15,274 nt of DNA from an uncultured Lachnospiraceae bacterium (GTDB lineage: Bacteria; Bacillota; Clostridia; Lachnospirales; Lachnospiraceae): the NCBI GenBank assembly GCA_910580005.1, contig CAJTXH010000066.1:1-15274 (forward strand). The letters are read 5' to 3'. Every line of letters starts with the position of its first letter. Positions within the stretch are counted from its first letter, which is position 1. Under the pieces are notes generated by a model, which did no database searches, was not told the origin of the DNA, and worked only from the letters and a program-made list of their open reading frames with translations. Positions 1 through 6,725 of this stretch are shown here, one piece after another. A program made the position numbers and the translations under genes.

Positions 1-52
1 ACAGGATAACTGGAAATTTATGAAACGGACGTGATCCTGCATATATTTAATA

Positions 53-81
53 TATACAAAACTTTTTATATTTTATATACT
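53..81 (+). promoter_or_regulatory. Possible promoter of the DUF2589 operon
   Basis: A TATACT -10-like hexamer (76-81) lies 17 bp from a weak -35-like TATACA (53-58), upstream of the first gene. The ribosome binding site AAGGAAG follows at 90-96. The region is so AT-rich that chance matches are expected, so the call is tentative. Bases 1-106 hold no other gene that I can see. Confidence 0.3.
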
Positions 82-106
82 ATATTAGAAAGGAAGAAAA
101 ATACGT

Positions 107-1000
107 ATGGATATAAACCCAGAAAAAAACGATGGTGCTGGTATGCAGGATAATAAAGGACATATTACAGACAAGCTGGAAACAAAGTCTTGTAAACCAG
201 ATAAAACTACAAACAGTACAAGCCAGTTCCTGCCACTTGATGAACTGGTATATGCACCACTGGAAGCAGTTGCTTTATCTAATATGAACCTCAGTACATC
301 ACTTATTGATAATATTAAAAGCCTTGCAACTGTAAAACACATTGGCAATGAGGAAGTATTGTTTTTAAAAAAGCTTAATATAGAATATGACAAGCTTCAC
401 CCATCTGGAAACAATGACACATATATAGAAAAGGTTGAAATGCAAGTACCGCTTTTGTCACTTATACAAATTCCCAGCCTTAATATTAAAAATGCCGAAG
501 TAAATTTCCAGGCTGAAGTGGCTGTTTTAGAAGATGGTAAAAACAAGAAAAATATTGTTGGAAGAATCTGTTCCCCACAGACAAGAACAACTGATGAGCT
601 TCCTAAAATAGAATACAAAATAAAGTTAAAATCTGCTAGTGTAACAGAAGGTTATATGCGTATTACTGATGCACTTGATTCCAGCCCTGTTTCAAAAAAA
701 CTTGAAGCATATCCACTAACCAGCAGCAGAAATATACCAGAAGCATTACAAGCCAGCTTTGACCTGAAAAGAAACCTGCAAAAACAGGCAGATATTTTAC
801 ATGGGCTTTATAATGATATTTCAAATTTTATTAAAGAAAATGAAACAGCAACTGAGTTAACAGATAACTGTGAATTTGATAAACAGAAATATCAAGATAT
901 AAAACAGAACATCCTTACTAAAATCATGGAGATTAAAAAAGTCTTACTGGAAAATAAAATTTCTGAATTAGAAGAAGGTGGGATTTACATTGCAGAATAA
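107..1000 (+). CDS. Divergent DUF2589-family protein (297 aa)
   Basis: Function unknown. I place it in DUF2589 by matching it to the clearer copy at 1497-2735. Residues 42-75 (LDELVYAPLEAV onward) match that protein's N-terminal LIGGPLRAAAD helix. Residues 111-138 carry the family core VPLLSLIQIPSLNI followed by AEVNFQAEV. Residues 178-192 (SVTEGYMRITDALDSS) match its PEGLARVLDMMAAS segment. The first 40 residues are polar and probably disordered. Residues 210-290 look helical and charged. There is no signal peptide or clear membrane segment. The start has AAGGAAG 10 bp upstream. The stop lies inside the next gene, so the two are probably translationally coupled. Family assignment is by eye, and this copy is clearly more diverged than the downstream one. 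Confidence 0.7.
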   Translation: MDINPEKNDGAGMQDNKGHITDKLETKSCKPDKTTNSTSQFLPLDELVYAPLEAVALSNMNLSTSLIDNIKSLATVKHIGNEEVLFLKKLNIEYDKLHPSGNNDTYIEKVEMQVPLLSLIQIPSLNIKNAEVNFQAEVAVLEDGKNKKNIVGRICSPQTRTTDELPKIEYKIKLKSASVTEGYMRITDALDSSPVSKKLEAYPLTSSRNIPEALQASFDLKRNLQKQADILHGLYNDISNFIKENETATELTDNCEFDKQKYQDIKQNILTKIMEIKKVLLENKISELEEGGIYIAE

Positions 1001-1262
1001 TGACAAAAAAGCTTTGGAAGACATACACTTTGTAAAAACAGTTACTATTGGCAGTGTTAATCCTAATAATCCTTTATCAGTACAATCTAAACAGGCACAG
1101 GAAGACTTGCTGAACAAATGCCTTAATGAACCTCCAAAGGGCATAATTATCGGAAAAGATATTACAATTGGACGCTATGCAATCGGCGAACATGAACTGT
1201 CAATGCAGCAGACAACATACCATATTGGCTTCCAGCGGAAACCAGTCTGGTTACAGGACTAA
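990..1262 (+). CDS. Small protein of unknown function (90 aa), DUF2589 operon
   Basis: I do not recognise this protein. It is a short soluble chain with a polar N-terminus. The C-terminal half alternates hydrophobic residues: IIIGKDITIGRYAIGEHELS, then YHIGF and RKPVWL, which suggests a small beta-rich domain. No signal peptide or membrane helix is visible. The frame opens at GTG 978, but AAGGTGGG (975-982) sits on top of that codon and is well spaced (7-8 bp) from the in-frame TTG at 990. I therefore prefer TTG; the GTG start would give 94 aa. It overlaps the upstream gene by 11 bp, and its TAA stop shares a base with the next ATG. Such tight packing argues for a real gene whose product works with its neighbours. 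Confidence 0.65.
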   Translation: MQNNDKKALEDIHFVKTVTIGSVNPNNPLSVQSKQAQEDLLNKCLNEPPKGIIIGKDITIGRYAIGEHELSMQQTTYHIGFQRKPVWLQD

Positions 1263-1471
1263 TGGCCAAACATATGGAAAATGAATTAAAACAATATATT
1301 AGCAGTTTAAAAACACACCTTAATATCCTGCTTCTGGAAGAATACATTTCTGGGCTTGAATTTTATTTTATGCCCGATGGTTCTTTGAAAATGCTGGGCA
1401 GCATTCCCTGTCTTGCACTTACAGATTATACACCGGTATTTGTAGACAGGATAATTGTAAACAAAGTATAA
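1262..1471 (+). CDS. Small protein of unknown function (69 aa), DUF2589 operon
   Basis: I do not recognise this protein. Its ATG overlaps the previous stop codon (TAATG, 1260-1264), the usual arrangement for translational re-initiation. Residues 1-32 look like an amphipathic helix (MENELKQYISSLKTHLNILLLEEYI). The rest is probably beta structure (LEFYFMPDGSLKML, then YTPVFVDRIIVNKV). No signal peptide is seen. It could instead be the 3' half of a single gene broken by a frameshift near 1260. Neat stop/start coupling and its own sensible N-terminus make two genes more likely. The DUF2589 gene follows after 25 bp. Confidence 0.6.
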   Translation: MAKHMENELKQYISSLKTHLNILLLEEYISGLEFYFMPDGSLKMLGSIPCLALTDYTPVFVDRIIVNKV

Positions 1472-1496
1472 TAATTTTAAAAAGGAGGGTTATTAT

Positions 1497-2735
1497 ATGG
1501 CTATAGGCGATAAATTTTCAGGGCTTGATATGCAGAATTTAATTGGCGGCCCGCTCCGTGCAGCGGCAGATGCAAGCATGCAGCTTGCAGACAGCACTGC
1601 AAGTTTTATAAATAAAGTTGGTTTTGATGAAAATGGAAATACCAGAAAAGCATCTTTCCAGTTTGAGAAAAAGTCTTTTAATGAAGATGGTACAACAAAT
1701 GAAGATGAGATGAAAATTGATGTTCCAATGCTTGCTATTGTCCCTATCCCAAACCTGCAGGTTGATGAGGTCAATATTTTATTTGACATGGAAGTAAAAG
1801 AAAGTGAAAAGAGCGAAAGTGCAACGGATTTGAGTGCAACGGCATCTGGTTCAATTAACCTTGGAATTGCCAAAATCAATATAAGCGGAAGTGTAAGTTC
1901 ACACAGCTCTAATACCAGGAGTTCTGATAACTCCGCTAAATACCATGTTGATGTACGTGCAACAAACCACGGCACACCTGAAGGGCTTGCCAGGGTACTT
2001 GATATGATGGCAGCATCTGTATCACCATCACTTGTAACTTCAACACCTAAAGATGCCAATGGACAGGAGCTCCCTGCTGAAAGAAAAGAAAGGACAGAGA
2101 AAATTAAAGCACTCCGCCAGGAAATTATGATGCTTGAAACAAAACAGTCTGCAGCAGAAAAGTCCCTTACAGAACTTATAAATAAATTTAAGCGCATAGG
2201 AAGCCTGCAGCAGAACCAGTACCAGGCAAAATTACATGAATTAATTAACCAGGCAGAAAAAGATGAGGATAAAGAGGTTTTCAAGAAAAATCTTGATGAA
2301 ATTAACAGGATATGGAATGATTTCCAGCTGCAAATTCCATCTGTAATTGAAATGATAGCATCTGACACGGCTTCTAAGGCTTCTAACGATGATACACTTT
2401 CAACATTGTTTGTATTAAAAGCTATTAGTGCTGATGGCAAAGAAACTGAAGATTATAAAGCAGCAGATGATAATTATTACAAACAGCTTGCTGCAGGACA
2501 AAATGCTGCTGTAAAAGCACAAACCAGCTTAAATAATCTTTCAATACAATATACTGGACAAAAAATAAATTATAACAACCTGATTTCTGGAATTGATACA
2601 GATACACCATCCCCAGAACAAGTAACACAAAGCTATCCAGGAAATAACATCCATGCCGGGGAAACCGCTAACAAACTTTTAGATATAATAGATAATACAG
2701 CAGACAACATTATAAGCAATACTTCTAAGGAATAA
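1497..2735 (+). CDS. DUF2589 domain protein with long helical C-terminal extension (412 aa)
   Basis: A clear DUF2589 member; the family has no established function. Hallmarks seen are LIGGPLRAAADA at 15-26 with a following small/hydrophobic helix to about 42 (INKVGF), then MKIDVPMLAIVPIPNLQVDEV at 72-92 leading into a beta-rich stretch. A low-complexity Ser/Thr-rich segment runs from about 103 to 146, and the conserved PEGLARVLDMM is at 161-171. As I recall, typical family members end near here. This one adds about 230 residues: a charged helical/coiled-coil region (195-290) and an Ala/Asn-rich tail with few hydrophobic residues. No signal peptide is seen, so it is probably cytoplasmic. Translation should be strong, with AAGGAGG at 1482-1488, 8 bp before ATG. 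It is the last gene of the operon and is followed by a hairpin terminator. Confidence 0.85.
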   Translation: MAIGDKFSGLDMQNLIGGPLRAAADASMQLADSTASFINKVGFDENGNTRKASFQFEKKSFNEDGTTNEDEMKIDVPMLAIVPIPNLQVDEVNILFDMEVKESEKSESATDLSATASGSINLGIAKINISGSVSSHSSNTRSSDNSAKYHVDVRATNHGTPEGLARVLDMMAASVSPSLVTSTPKDANGQELPAERKERTEKIKALRQEIMMLETKQSAAEKSLTELINKFKRIGSLQQNQYQAKLHELINQAEKDEDKEVFKKNLDEINRIWNDFQLQIPSVIEMIASDTASKASNDDTLSTLFVLKAISADGKETEDYKAADDNYYKQLAAGQNAAVKAQTSLNNLSIQYTGQKINYNNLISGIDTDTPSPEQVTQSYPGNNIHAGETANKLLDIIDNTADNIISNTSKE

Positions 2736-2758
2736 ATAATATTTTACATATAAAGATA

Positions 2759-2805
2759 ATGCCGTTTCTGCCTGGTATTATATAATTACCAGGTAAAAAC
2801 GGCAT
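2759..2805. terminator. Bidirectional terminator between convergent genes
   Basis: ATGCCGTTT (2759-2767) pairs perfectly with AAACGGCAT (2797-2805). An inner arm CCTGGTA (2771-2777) pairs with TACCAGG (2787-2793). Outer AAAGAT/ATCTTT repeats (2752-2757 and 2813-2818) extend the symmetry. It lies between the stops of two converging genes, with A/T-rich flanks on both sides, so it probably serves both. Confidence 0.8.
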
Positions 2806-2831
2806 TTTGCATATCTTTAAAACACATATTA

Positions 2832-3620
2832 TTAGAAATGGAATTCAACATTTGAAAACATTTTTCCTTTTGTATACATGTCAACCTGCTGCTTTTTAGT
2901 TGTAAAATCTTTTGATGGCACATCTGCTGGTTTTTTTGTTGCTTCAGCTGTGTTCTGGCTGGATTTGGAATCTTTTCTGCCTGCCTCTTTTACAGCCTGC
3001 TTCATTTCATTTATAGCACCACTTATAATATTCATCTTCGCACCAGAGATTTTAGCTACTTTGTTCTCTAAAGACTGCACTTCGCTTTTTTTAGCTTCCA
3101 CATAACCACCATTAGCTTCTGCCTGCCTTATTTCGCCCTGGAGAACCTGTACCCTGTTTTCCAGTTCATTAGAAATATTGTCAGCCAGTTCTGCCTTGTC
3201 TATTGCAGCATCTGCTGAAATAACTGACTTCATATGCCTTGATGATATTCCTGGTGATGAAGAAGCATTGCTCTCTATATGTACAGTTCCCGGCTTCTCC
3301 TGCTGCCCTGGCAATGTTTCTTCACTATTGCTTTCCTCTTCTGCTGCTTTCTGTTGCTTCTCCCTTCGGAGCTCTGCCTTACGCTCCCTGAGCATATTGT
3401 TCAGCTCCATAATCTGCTTTTGTATTTCCTGGCGTTTTTTTGCCTTTTCATCAGAACTCATCTCATTATTAGCAGACAGCTTCTGGAGCTGTGTCTGCGC
3501 ACTTGCAATCTGGTTCTGGAAACTCTTTGTTTCAGAATCCGTTGCCACTGCTGCTGTCTGGCTGTTCATTGTTCCTTTATATTGTTGTACTTCTGTTGTA
3601 TCAGTTCCGCCAATTTTCAT
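2832..3620 (-). CDS. FlxA-like coiled-coil protein (262 aa)
   Basis: Resembles the FlxA-like family, named after an E. coli gene of the flagellar regulon; the molecular role is unknown. The family-like core is at residues 31-93: a helix rich in Gln and Lys, a short SANNEMSSDEKAKKRQEIQK turn, and a second helix with Leu heptads. A Ser/Glu/Gly-rich linker (about 94-140) leads to a second predicted coiled coil (143-211) and a Lys/Thr-rich tail ending NVEFHF. No signal peptide or membrane segment is seen. The open frame extends 7 codons further upstream, but those codons contain the Shine-Dalgarno AAAGGAGGT, so the ATG at 3620 is the better start. It converges on the DUF2589 operon and has its own promoter. 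Coiled-coil composition makes family calls unreliable, hence moderate confidence in the name. Confidence 0.75.
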   Translation of the reverse strand: MKIGGTDTTEVQQYKGTMNSQTAAVATDSETKSFQNQIASAQTQLQKLSANNEMSSDEKAKKRQEIQKQIMELNNMLRERKAELRREKQQKAAEEESNSEETLPGQQEKPGTVHIESNASSSPGISSRHMKSVISADAAIDKAELADNISNELENRVQVLQGEIRQAEANGGYVEAKKSEVQSLENKVAKISGAKMNIISGAINEMKQAVKEAGRKDSKSSQNTAEATKKPADVPSKDFTTKKQQVDMYTKGKMFSNVEFHF

Positions 3621-3649
3621 ATCTGTGGACCTCCTTTCCATTTAAACCT

Positions 3650-3664
3650 GTGCCAGCATGGCAC
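3650..3664. repeat. Short palindrome in the leader of the FlxA-like gene
   Basis: GTGCCA-gca-TGGCAC is a perfect 6-bp inverted repeat with a 3-bp centre. It lies between the predicted -10 box (3713-3718) and the ribosome binding site. It could be an operator or a small RNA hairpin in the leader. One site alone cannot decide. Confidence 0.35.
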
Positions 3665-3712
3665 TAACTTGTTTTCCACATTCCTTAATCCAGAACTAAT
3701 AATATTAATTCT

Positions 3713-3740
3713 ATTATATAACAAAATATATAAATTGCAA
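3713..3740 (-). promoter_or_regulatory. SigA-type promoter of the FlxA-like gene
   Basis: On the minus strand, TTGCAA (3740-3735) is followed after 16 bp by a perfect TATAAT (3718-3713). This predicts a leader of roughly 85 nt before the start at 3620. I see no SigD/sigma-28 flagellar promoter (TAAA-N15-GCCGATAA) here, so a flagellar-type control is not supported. Confidence 0.55.
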
Positions 3741-3782
3741 ATACATTAAAATATTTTTTCATTACAAAAAGACTGGATGCTT

Positions 3783-4430
3783 TTATTTTATAAGCCTGTG
3801 CAGATACTTTTTCTCTACTGTTATTAACATTGACAAGTCTGGTGTTAATGTAATATCAGGGTCTGGATTTACTATAAGTTCCCCATCTTTACGTATTGCA
3901 ATAACATTAATATGTTCTCTGCCACGTAAATCCAGTTCACGTAATGTGCATCCTGCCCATTCAGGTTTTATATTTATCTCTAACATTTTAATTGTTTCTG
4001 AAAGCTCAACAAAATCCAGTACATTTCCTGTTGCAAGATGTCTTGCAGTCCTTATTCCTGTTTCAAGCTCAGGGCGCACTACTTTATCTGCCCCCACCTT
4101 TTTTAATATTTTAGAATGGGTTTCATCCTGTGACTTTGCAATTACATAAGGCACACCTGCTTCCTTTGCAAAAATCGTTGCAAGTATGCTTGCATCAAGG
4201 CTTCTTGTAATTGCAACTACAACTGCATCCATATTTGAAATACCCAGGGATTCCATAGCTTCTGTATCACGGATATCAACTGCCACAGCACATGTTACAA
4301 TATCTGCAAGGGCATGTACCCTTTCTTTATCATTATCAATAGCCAGTACATCAGCACCAGCATTAGCAAGTTCTGTTGCAACACTGCGCCCAAACTTTCC
4401 CAGTCCAAAAACTGCAAATGATTTGTCCAT
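3783..4430 (-). CDS. ktrA: KtrA/TrkA-type potassium uptake regulatory subunit
   Basis: Cytoplasmic RCK subunit that gates the K+ channel-like transporter KtrB in response to bound nucleotide (ATP/ADP in characterised KtrA proteins). At 215 aa it is close to the roughly 220-aa family length. The N-terminal Rossmann fold shows GLGKFGRSVA at 9-18 and the acidic end of strand 2, AIDND, at 30-34. The RCK_C domain covers about 135-215 (LEINIKPEWAGCTLRELDLR onward). GGAGG sits 7 bp upstream of ATG. It follows its partner ktrB by 59 bp. No convincing terminator hairpin is visible just downstream, where the DNA is simply AT-rich up to the promoter of the FlxA-like gene. Confidence 0.93.
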   Translation of the reverse strand: MDKSFAVFGLGKFGRSVATELANAGADVLAIDNDKERVHALADIVTCAVAVDIRDTEAMESLGISNMDAVVVAITRSLDASILATIFAKEAGVPYVIAKSQDETHSKILKKVGADKVVRPELETGIRTARHLATGNVLDFVELSETIKMLEINIKPEWAGCTLRELDLRGREHINVIAIRKDGELIVNPDPDITLTPDLSMLITVEKKYLHRLIK

Positions 4431-4489
4431 ACTTTTTCCTCCATTACCTTACACTAATAATATAAATACCTGGCAACATGCCATTTTTA

Positions 4490-5869
4490 TTATCCAACAG
4501 TAATATCCTCATGCGGATATGAAAAATATTTACTGCCCTGCTGCTGCCTGTTAAAAAATATTACCATAGATATAGGGCCTATCCTTCCAAGGTACATACA
4601 AAAAGTTATTATCAATTTGCCTGCCACTCCCATTGCAGCAGTAAAATCCCTTGACAGCCCGACTGTAGCAACTGCACTTGTTGCCTCAAATGTTGCGTCA
4701 AGCAGTGAACCTCCTTCCGCAAGGTGCAGTGCAAATACTGCTATTAACAGTGCTGTAAGGCTTACTACTGTTACGGCAAGTGCCTTCTGTACTGTTTTAT
4801 GAGGAATAGTCCTGTTAAATACAACAAGATGTGTGCTTCCTTTTATCGTTGCACGTGTACTTAAAAATAATACTGCAAATGTTGTTGTTTTAATCCCTCC
4901 TGATGTACTTATAGAAGAACCTCCTATAAACATAAGGAACAGACAAATAATAATTGTTGAACTATGCATCCCAGCCTGTGAAAATGTTATAAACCCTGCT
5001 GTCCTAAGCACTACTGACTGGAAAAAGCTTGCCAGGATTTTATTGCCCATGCCCATATTGCCAATAGTATCCGGGTTATTAAATTCCAAAGCAAATACAA
5101 GGGCGGCACCGCATGTTATAAGGAAAAATGTTGTTATAATTACTATTTTAGAATGAAGGTGAAGCTTTTTAACAGCCATTTTTGCTGTATATTCATGCTG
5201 TACTAATTTATTTATATTATTTGTAACATCCCACCATACCAAAAAGCCTATGCCTCCTGTTATTACAAGGCACATTGTCACAATATTTATCCAGGCATTT
5301 GATGCATATGGTATAAAGCTGTCACTGCCAAGTATATCAATTCCTGCATTGCAGAATGCAGATACTGAATGGAAAACAGAATACCATATGCCTTTTATAA
5401 TGCCATACTGCGGAATAAATACAAGTGCATAACAGCCAGCGCCAATACCCTCAACTAAAAATGTACCTTTAAATATCCTCTGGAGAAATTTAACAAGCCC
5501 ACTAAGCGTATCAAGGTTTAAGGCATCTTCAAGCAGCATACGGTCTCTTAAAGTTATTCTTCTGCCAATAACCATCATTATGCCTGTTGTAAATGAAACT
5601 ATGCCAAGACCCCCAAGCTGTATAAGCACAAGTATGATAATCTTGCCAAACAGGCTCCAGTGCGTTGCTGTTGTGACAACAACAAGCCCTGTTACACACA
5701 CAGATGTTGCTGATGTAAAAAGACTGTCAATAAAAGGCGTAAATTCTCCACTTGCAGAAGATAATGGCAACGAAAGGATTACTGCACCTATAAGTATTGC
5801 ACTTATAAAACCTAGGGCAATTACCTGTGTAGTTGACAACTGCCGGTTAATCTTCTTTAATGATCCCAT
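4490..5869 (-). CDS. ktrB: KtrB/TrkH-family potassium transporter, membrane subunit
   Basis: Integral membrane K+ translocating subunit, which in this family works as a dimer on a KtrA ring, often Na+-dependent. The 459-aa length fits KtrB. The four-fold M1-P-M2 repeat is readable. Selectivity-filter loops are at SVCVTGL (56-62), AFCNAGID (171-178), VLRTAGF (287-293) and SAVATVGLS (398-406), each with its conserved glycine (61, 176, 292, 404). Segment 313-327 (FIGGSSISTSGGIKT) fits the gating-loop region after the third M2 helix. The C-terminus YPHEDITVG is typical of KtrB. The start has a GTGGGGG-type ribosome binding site. It lies only 29 bp after cysQ with no promoter or terminator visible, so it is probably co-transcribed with the sulfate-activation genes. 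Confidence 0.94.
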   Translation of the reverse strand: MGSLKKINRQLSTTQVIALGFISAILIGAVILSLPLSSASGEFTPFIDSLFTSATSVCVTGLVVVTTATHWSLFGKIIILVLIQLGGLGIVSFTTGIMMVIGRRITLRDRMLLEDALNLDTLSGLVKFLQRIFKGTFLVEGIGAGCYALVFIPQYGIIKGIWYSVFHSVSAFCNAGIDILGSDSFIPYASNAWINIVTMCLVITGGIGFLVWWDVTNNINKLVQHEYTAKMAVKKLHLHSKIVIITTFFLITCGAALVFALEFNNPDTIGNMGMGNKILASFFQSVVLRTAGFITFSQAGMHSSTIIICLFLMFIGGSSISTSGGIKTTTFAVLFLSTRATIKGSTHLVVFNRTIPHKTVQKALAVTVVSLTALLIAVFALHLAEGGSLLDATFEATSAVATVGLSRDFTAAMGVAGKLIITFCMYLGRIGPISMVIFFNRQQQGSKYFSYPHEDITVG

Positions 5870-5898
5870 CTATTATAACCCCCACTTAACTATATGCA

Positions 5899-6693
5899 TT
5901 AATCCTGTAATTCCAGCTTATTAGAAATATTATTTATAATATAAAACCCTTTTGAATTAAGGCTGTCTTCTCTGTTATAAAGCATTGGTGTATCATCCAT
6001 CTGCATGAATATAGCCCCTGCTTCTTCTGCTATACACTGCATTGCTGCTGTATCCCACTCCATTGTAGGGTTAAACCTGTAATAAACTTCTGCACCGCCT
6101 TTTGCTACAATACAGCCTTTAAGGGAGCTTCCCATTTTTACAAAATTAGATATTTTATATTTCCCAATAAGCCTGTCCATCTGTGCACATCCATGTGAAC
6201 TGCTCATTACAAGGCGTATTTTATCTATATCTGTGCATTCTGATACTTTAATCTGTACTGAATTCCCATTCCTGTTATCAAGAAATGCACCTTTTCCCTG
6301 GGCAGCATAATATAATTCACCTGTTACAGGCACATATATAACACCCATTACGGATTTATGTTTATAAGAAAGGGCAATATTAACAGTAAACTGCCCATTT
6401 CTTTTTATAAATTCCTTAGTTCCGTCAAGTGGGTCAACTACAAAACAAAAATCATTATCAAGGCGGCTTCTGTCATCCTTTTCTTCTTCAGATAAAATAC
6501 TGTATTCTGGAAATTCCTTTCTGAGCATATCTATAATTATTTTATTGGAAGCCTTGTCAGCAGCAGTAAGGGGCATATTACCATCTTTATAAGTTACCTG
6601 CATGTCCCCTGCATTATTATAAACATCCATAATAGCATGTCCTGCCTCAATAGATGCCTTTATAGATACTTCCAGTTCCCTTTGCAAATCCAT
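5899..6693 (-). CDS. cysQ: CysQ-type 3'(2'),5'-bisphosphate nucleotidase
   Basis: Hydrolyses PAP (adenosine 3',5'-bisphosphate) to AMP, removing the inhibitory by-product of PAPS use; it belongs to the Mg2+-dependent, Li+/Na+-sensitive inositol-monophosphatase superfamily. The 264 aa match CysQ (about 246-270). Metal-binding motifs are present in order: LSEEEK at 67-72, DPLDGTKEF at 87-95 and EWDTAA at 212-217. The KEF after DGT favours CysQ over inositol monophosphatase. An AGAGGAAAG ribosome binding site precedes ATG. It follows cysNC by 32 bp, which supports the PAP-phosphatase assignment by pathway. Confidence 0.92.
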   Translation of the reverse strand: MDLQRELEVSIKASIEAGHAIMDVYNNAGDMQVTYKDGNMPLTAADKASNKIIIDMLRKEFPEYSILSEEEKDDRSRLDNDFCFVVDPLDGTKEFIKRNGQFTVNIALSYKHKSVMGVIYVPVTGELYYAAQGKGAFLDNRNGNSVQIKVSECTDIDKIRLVMSSSHGCAQMDRLIGKYKISNFVKMGSSLKGCIVAKGGAEVYYRFNPTMEWDTAAMQCIAEEAGAIFMQMDDTPMLYNREDSLNSKGFYIINNISNKLELQD

Positions 6694-6725
6694 AGCTTTC
6701 CTCTTTTCTGATACAATATATAAAA

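Noticed and set aside
2..39. CAGGAT ... ATCCTG inverted repeat at the left edge as a terminator of an upstream gene
   Set aside because: Only 6 bp pair across a 26-nt loop and there is no T-tract immediately after it; easily a chance match.
978..1471. A single gene broken by a frameshift near 1260 instead of two small genes
   Set aside because: The TAATG stop/start overlap is a standard coupling signal, and the second protein begins with a sensible helical N-terminus. Not fully excluded without homologues.
1493..2440. A 315-codon open frame on the minus strand opposite the canonical DUF2589 gene
   Set aside because: Its product is Ser/Leu-rich and unlike any family I know, it has no ribosome binding site, and the plus-strand frame has clear family motifs. 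It is an antisense shadow.
3178..3749. Two overlapping plus-strand frames opposite the FlxA-like gene
   Set aside because: They encode Ser/Cys/Leu-rich chains that only mirror the coiled-coil gene, with no start signal; the minus-strand gene has a promoter and consensus Shine-Dalgarno.
3741..3782. Terminator directly after ktrA
   Set aside because: I see A/T runs but no GC-rich stem, so no terminator can be supported there.
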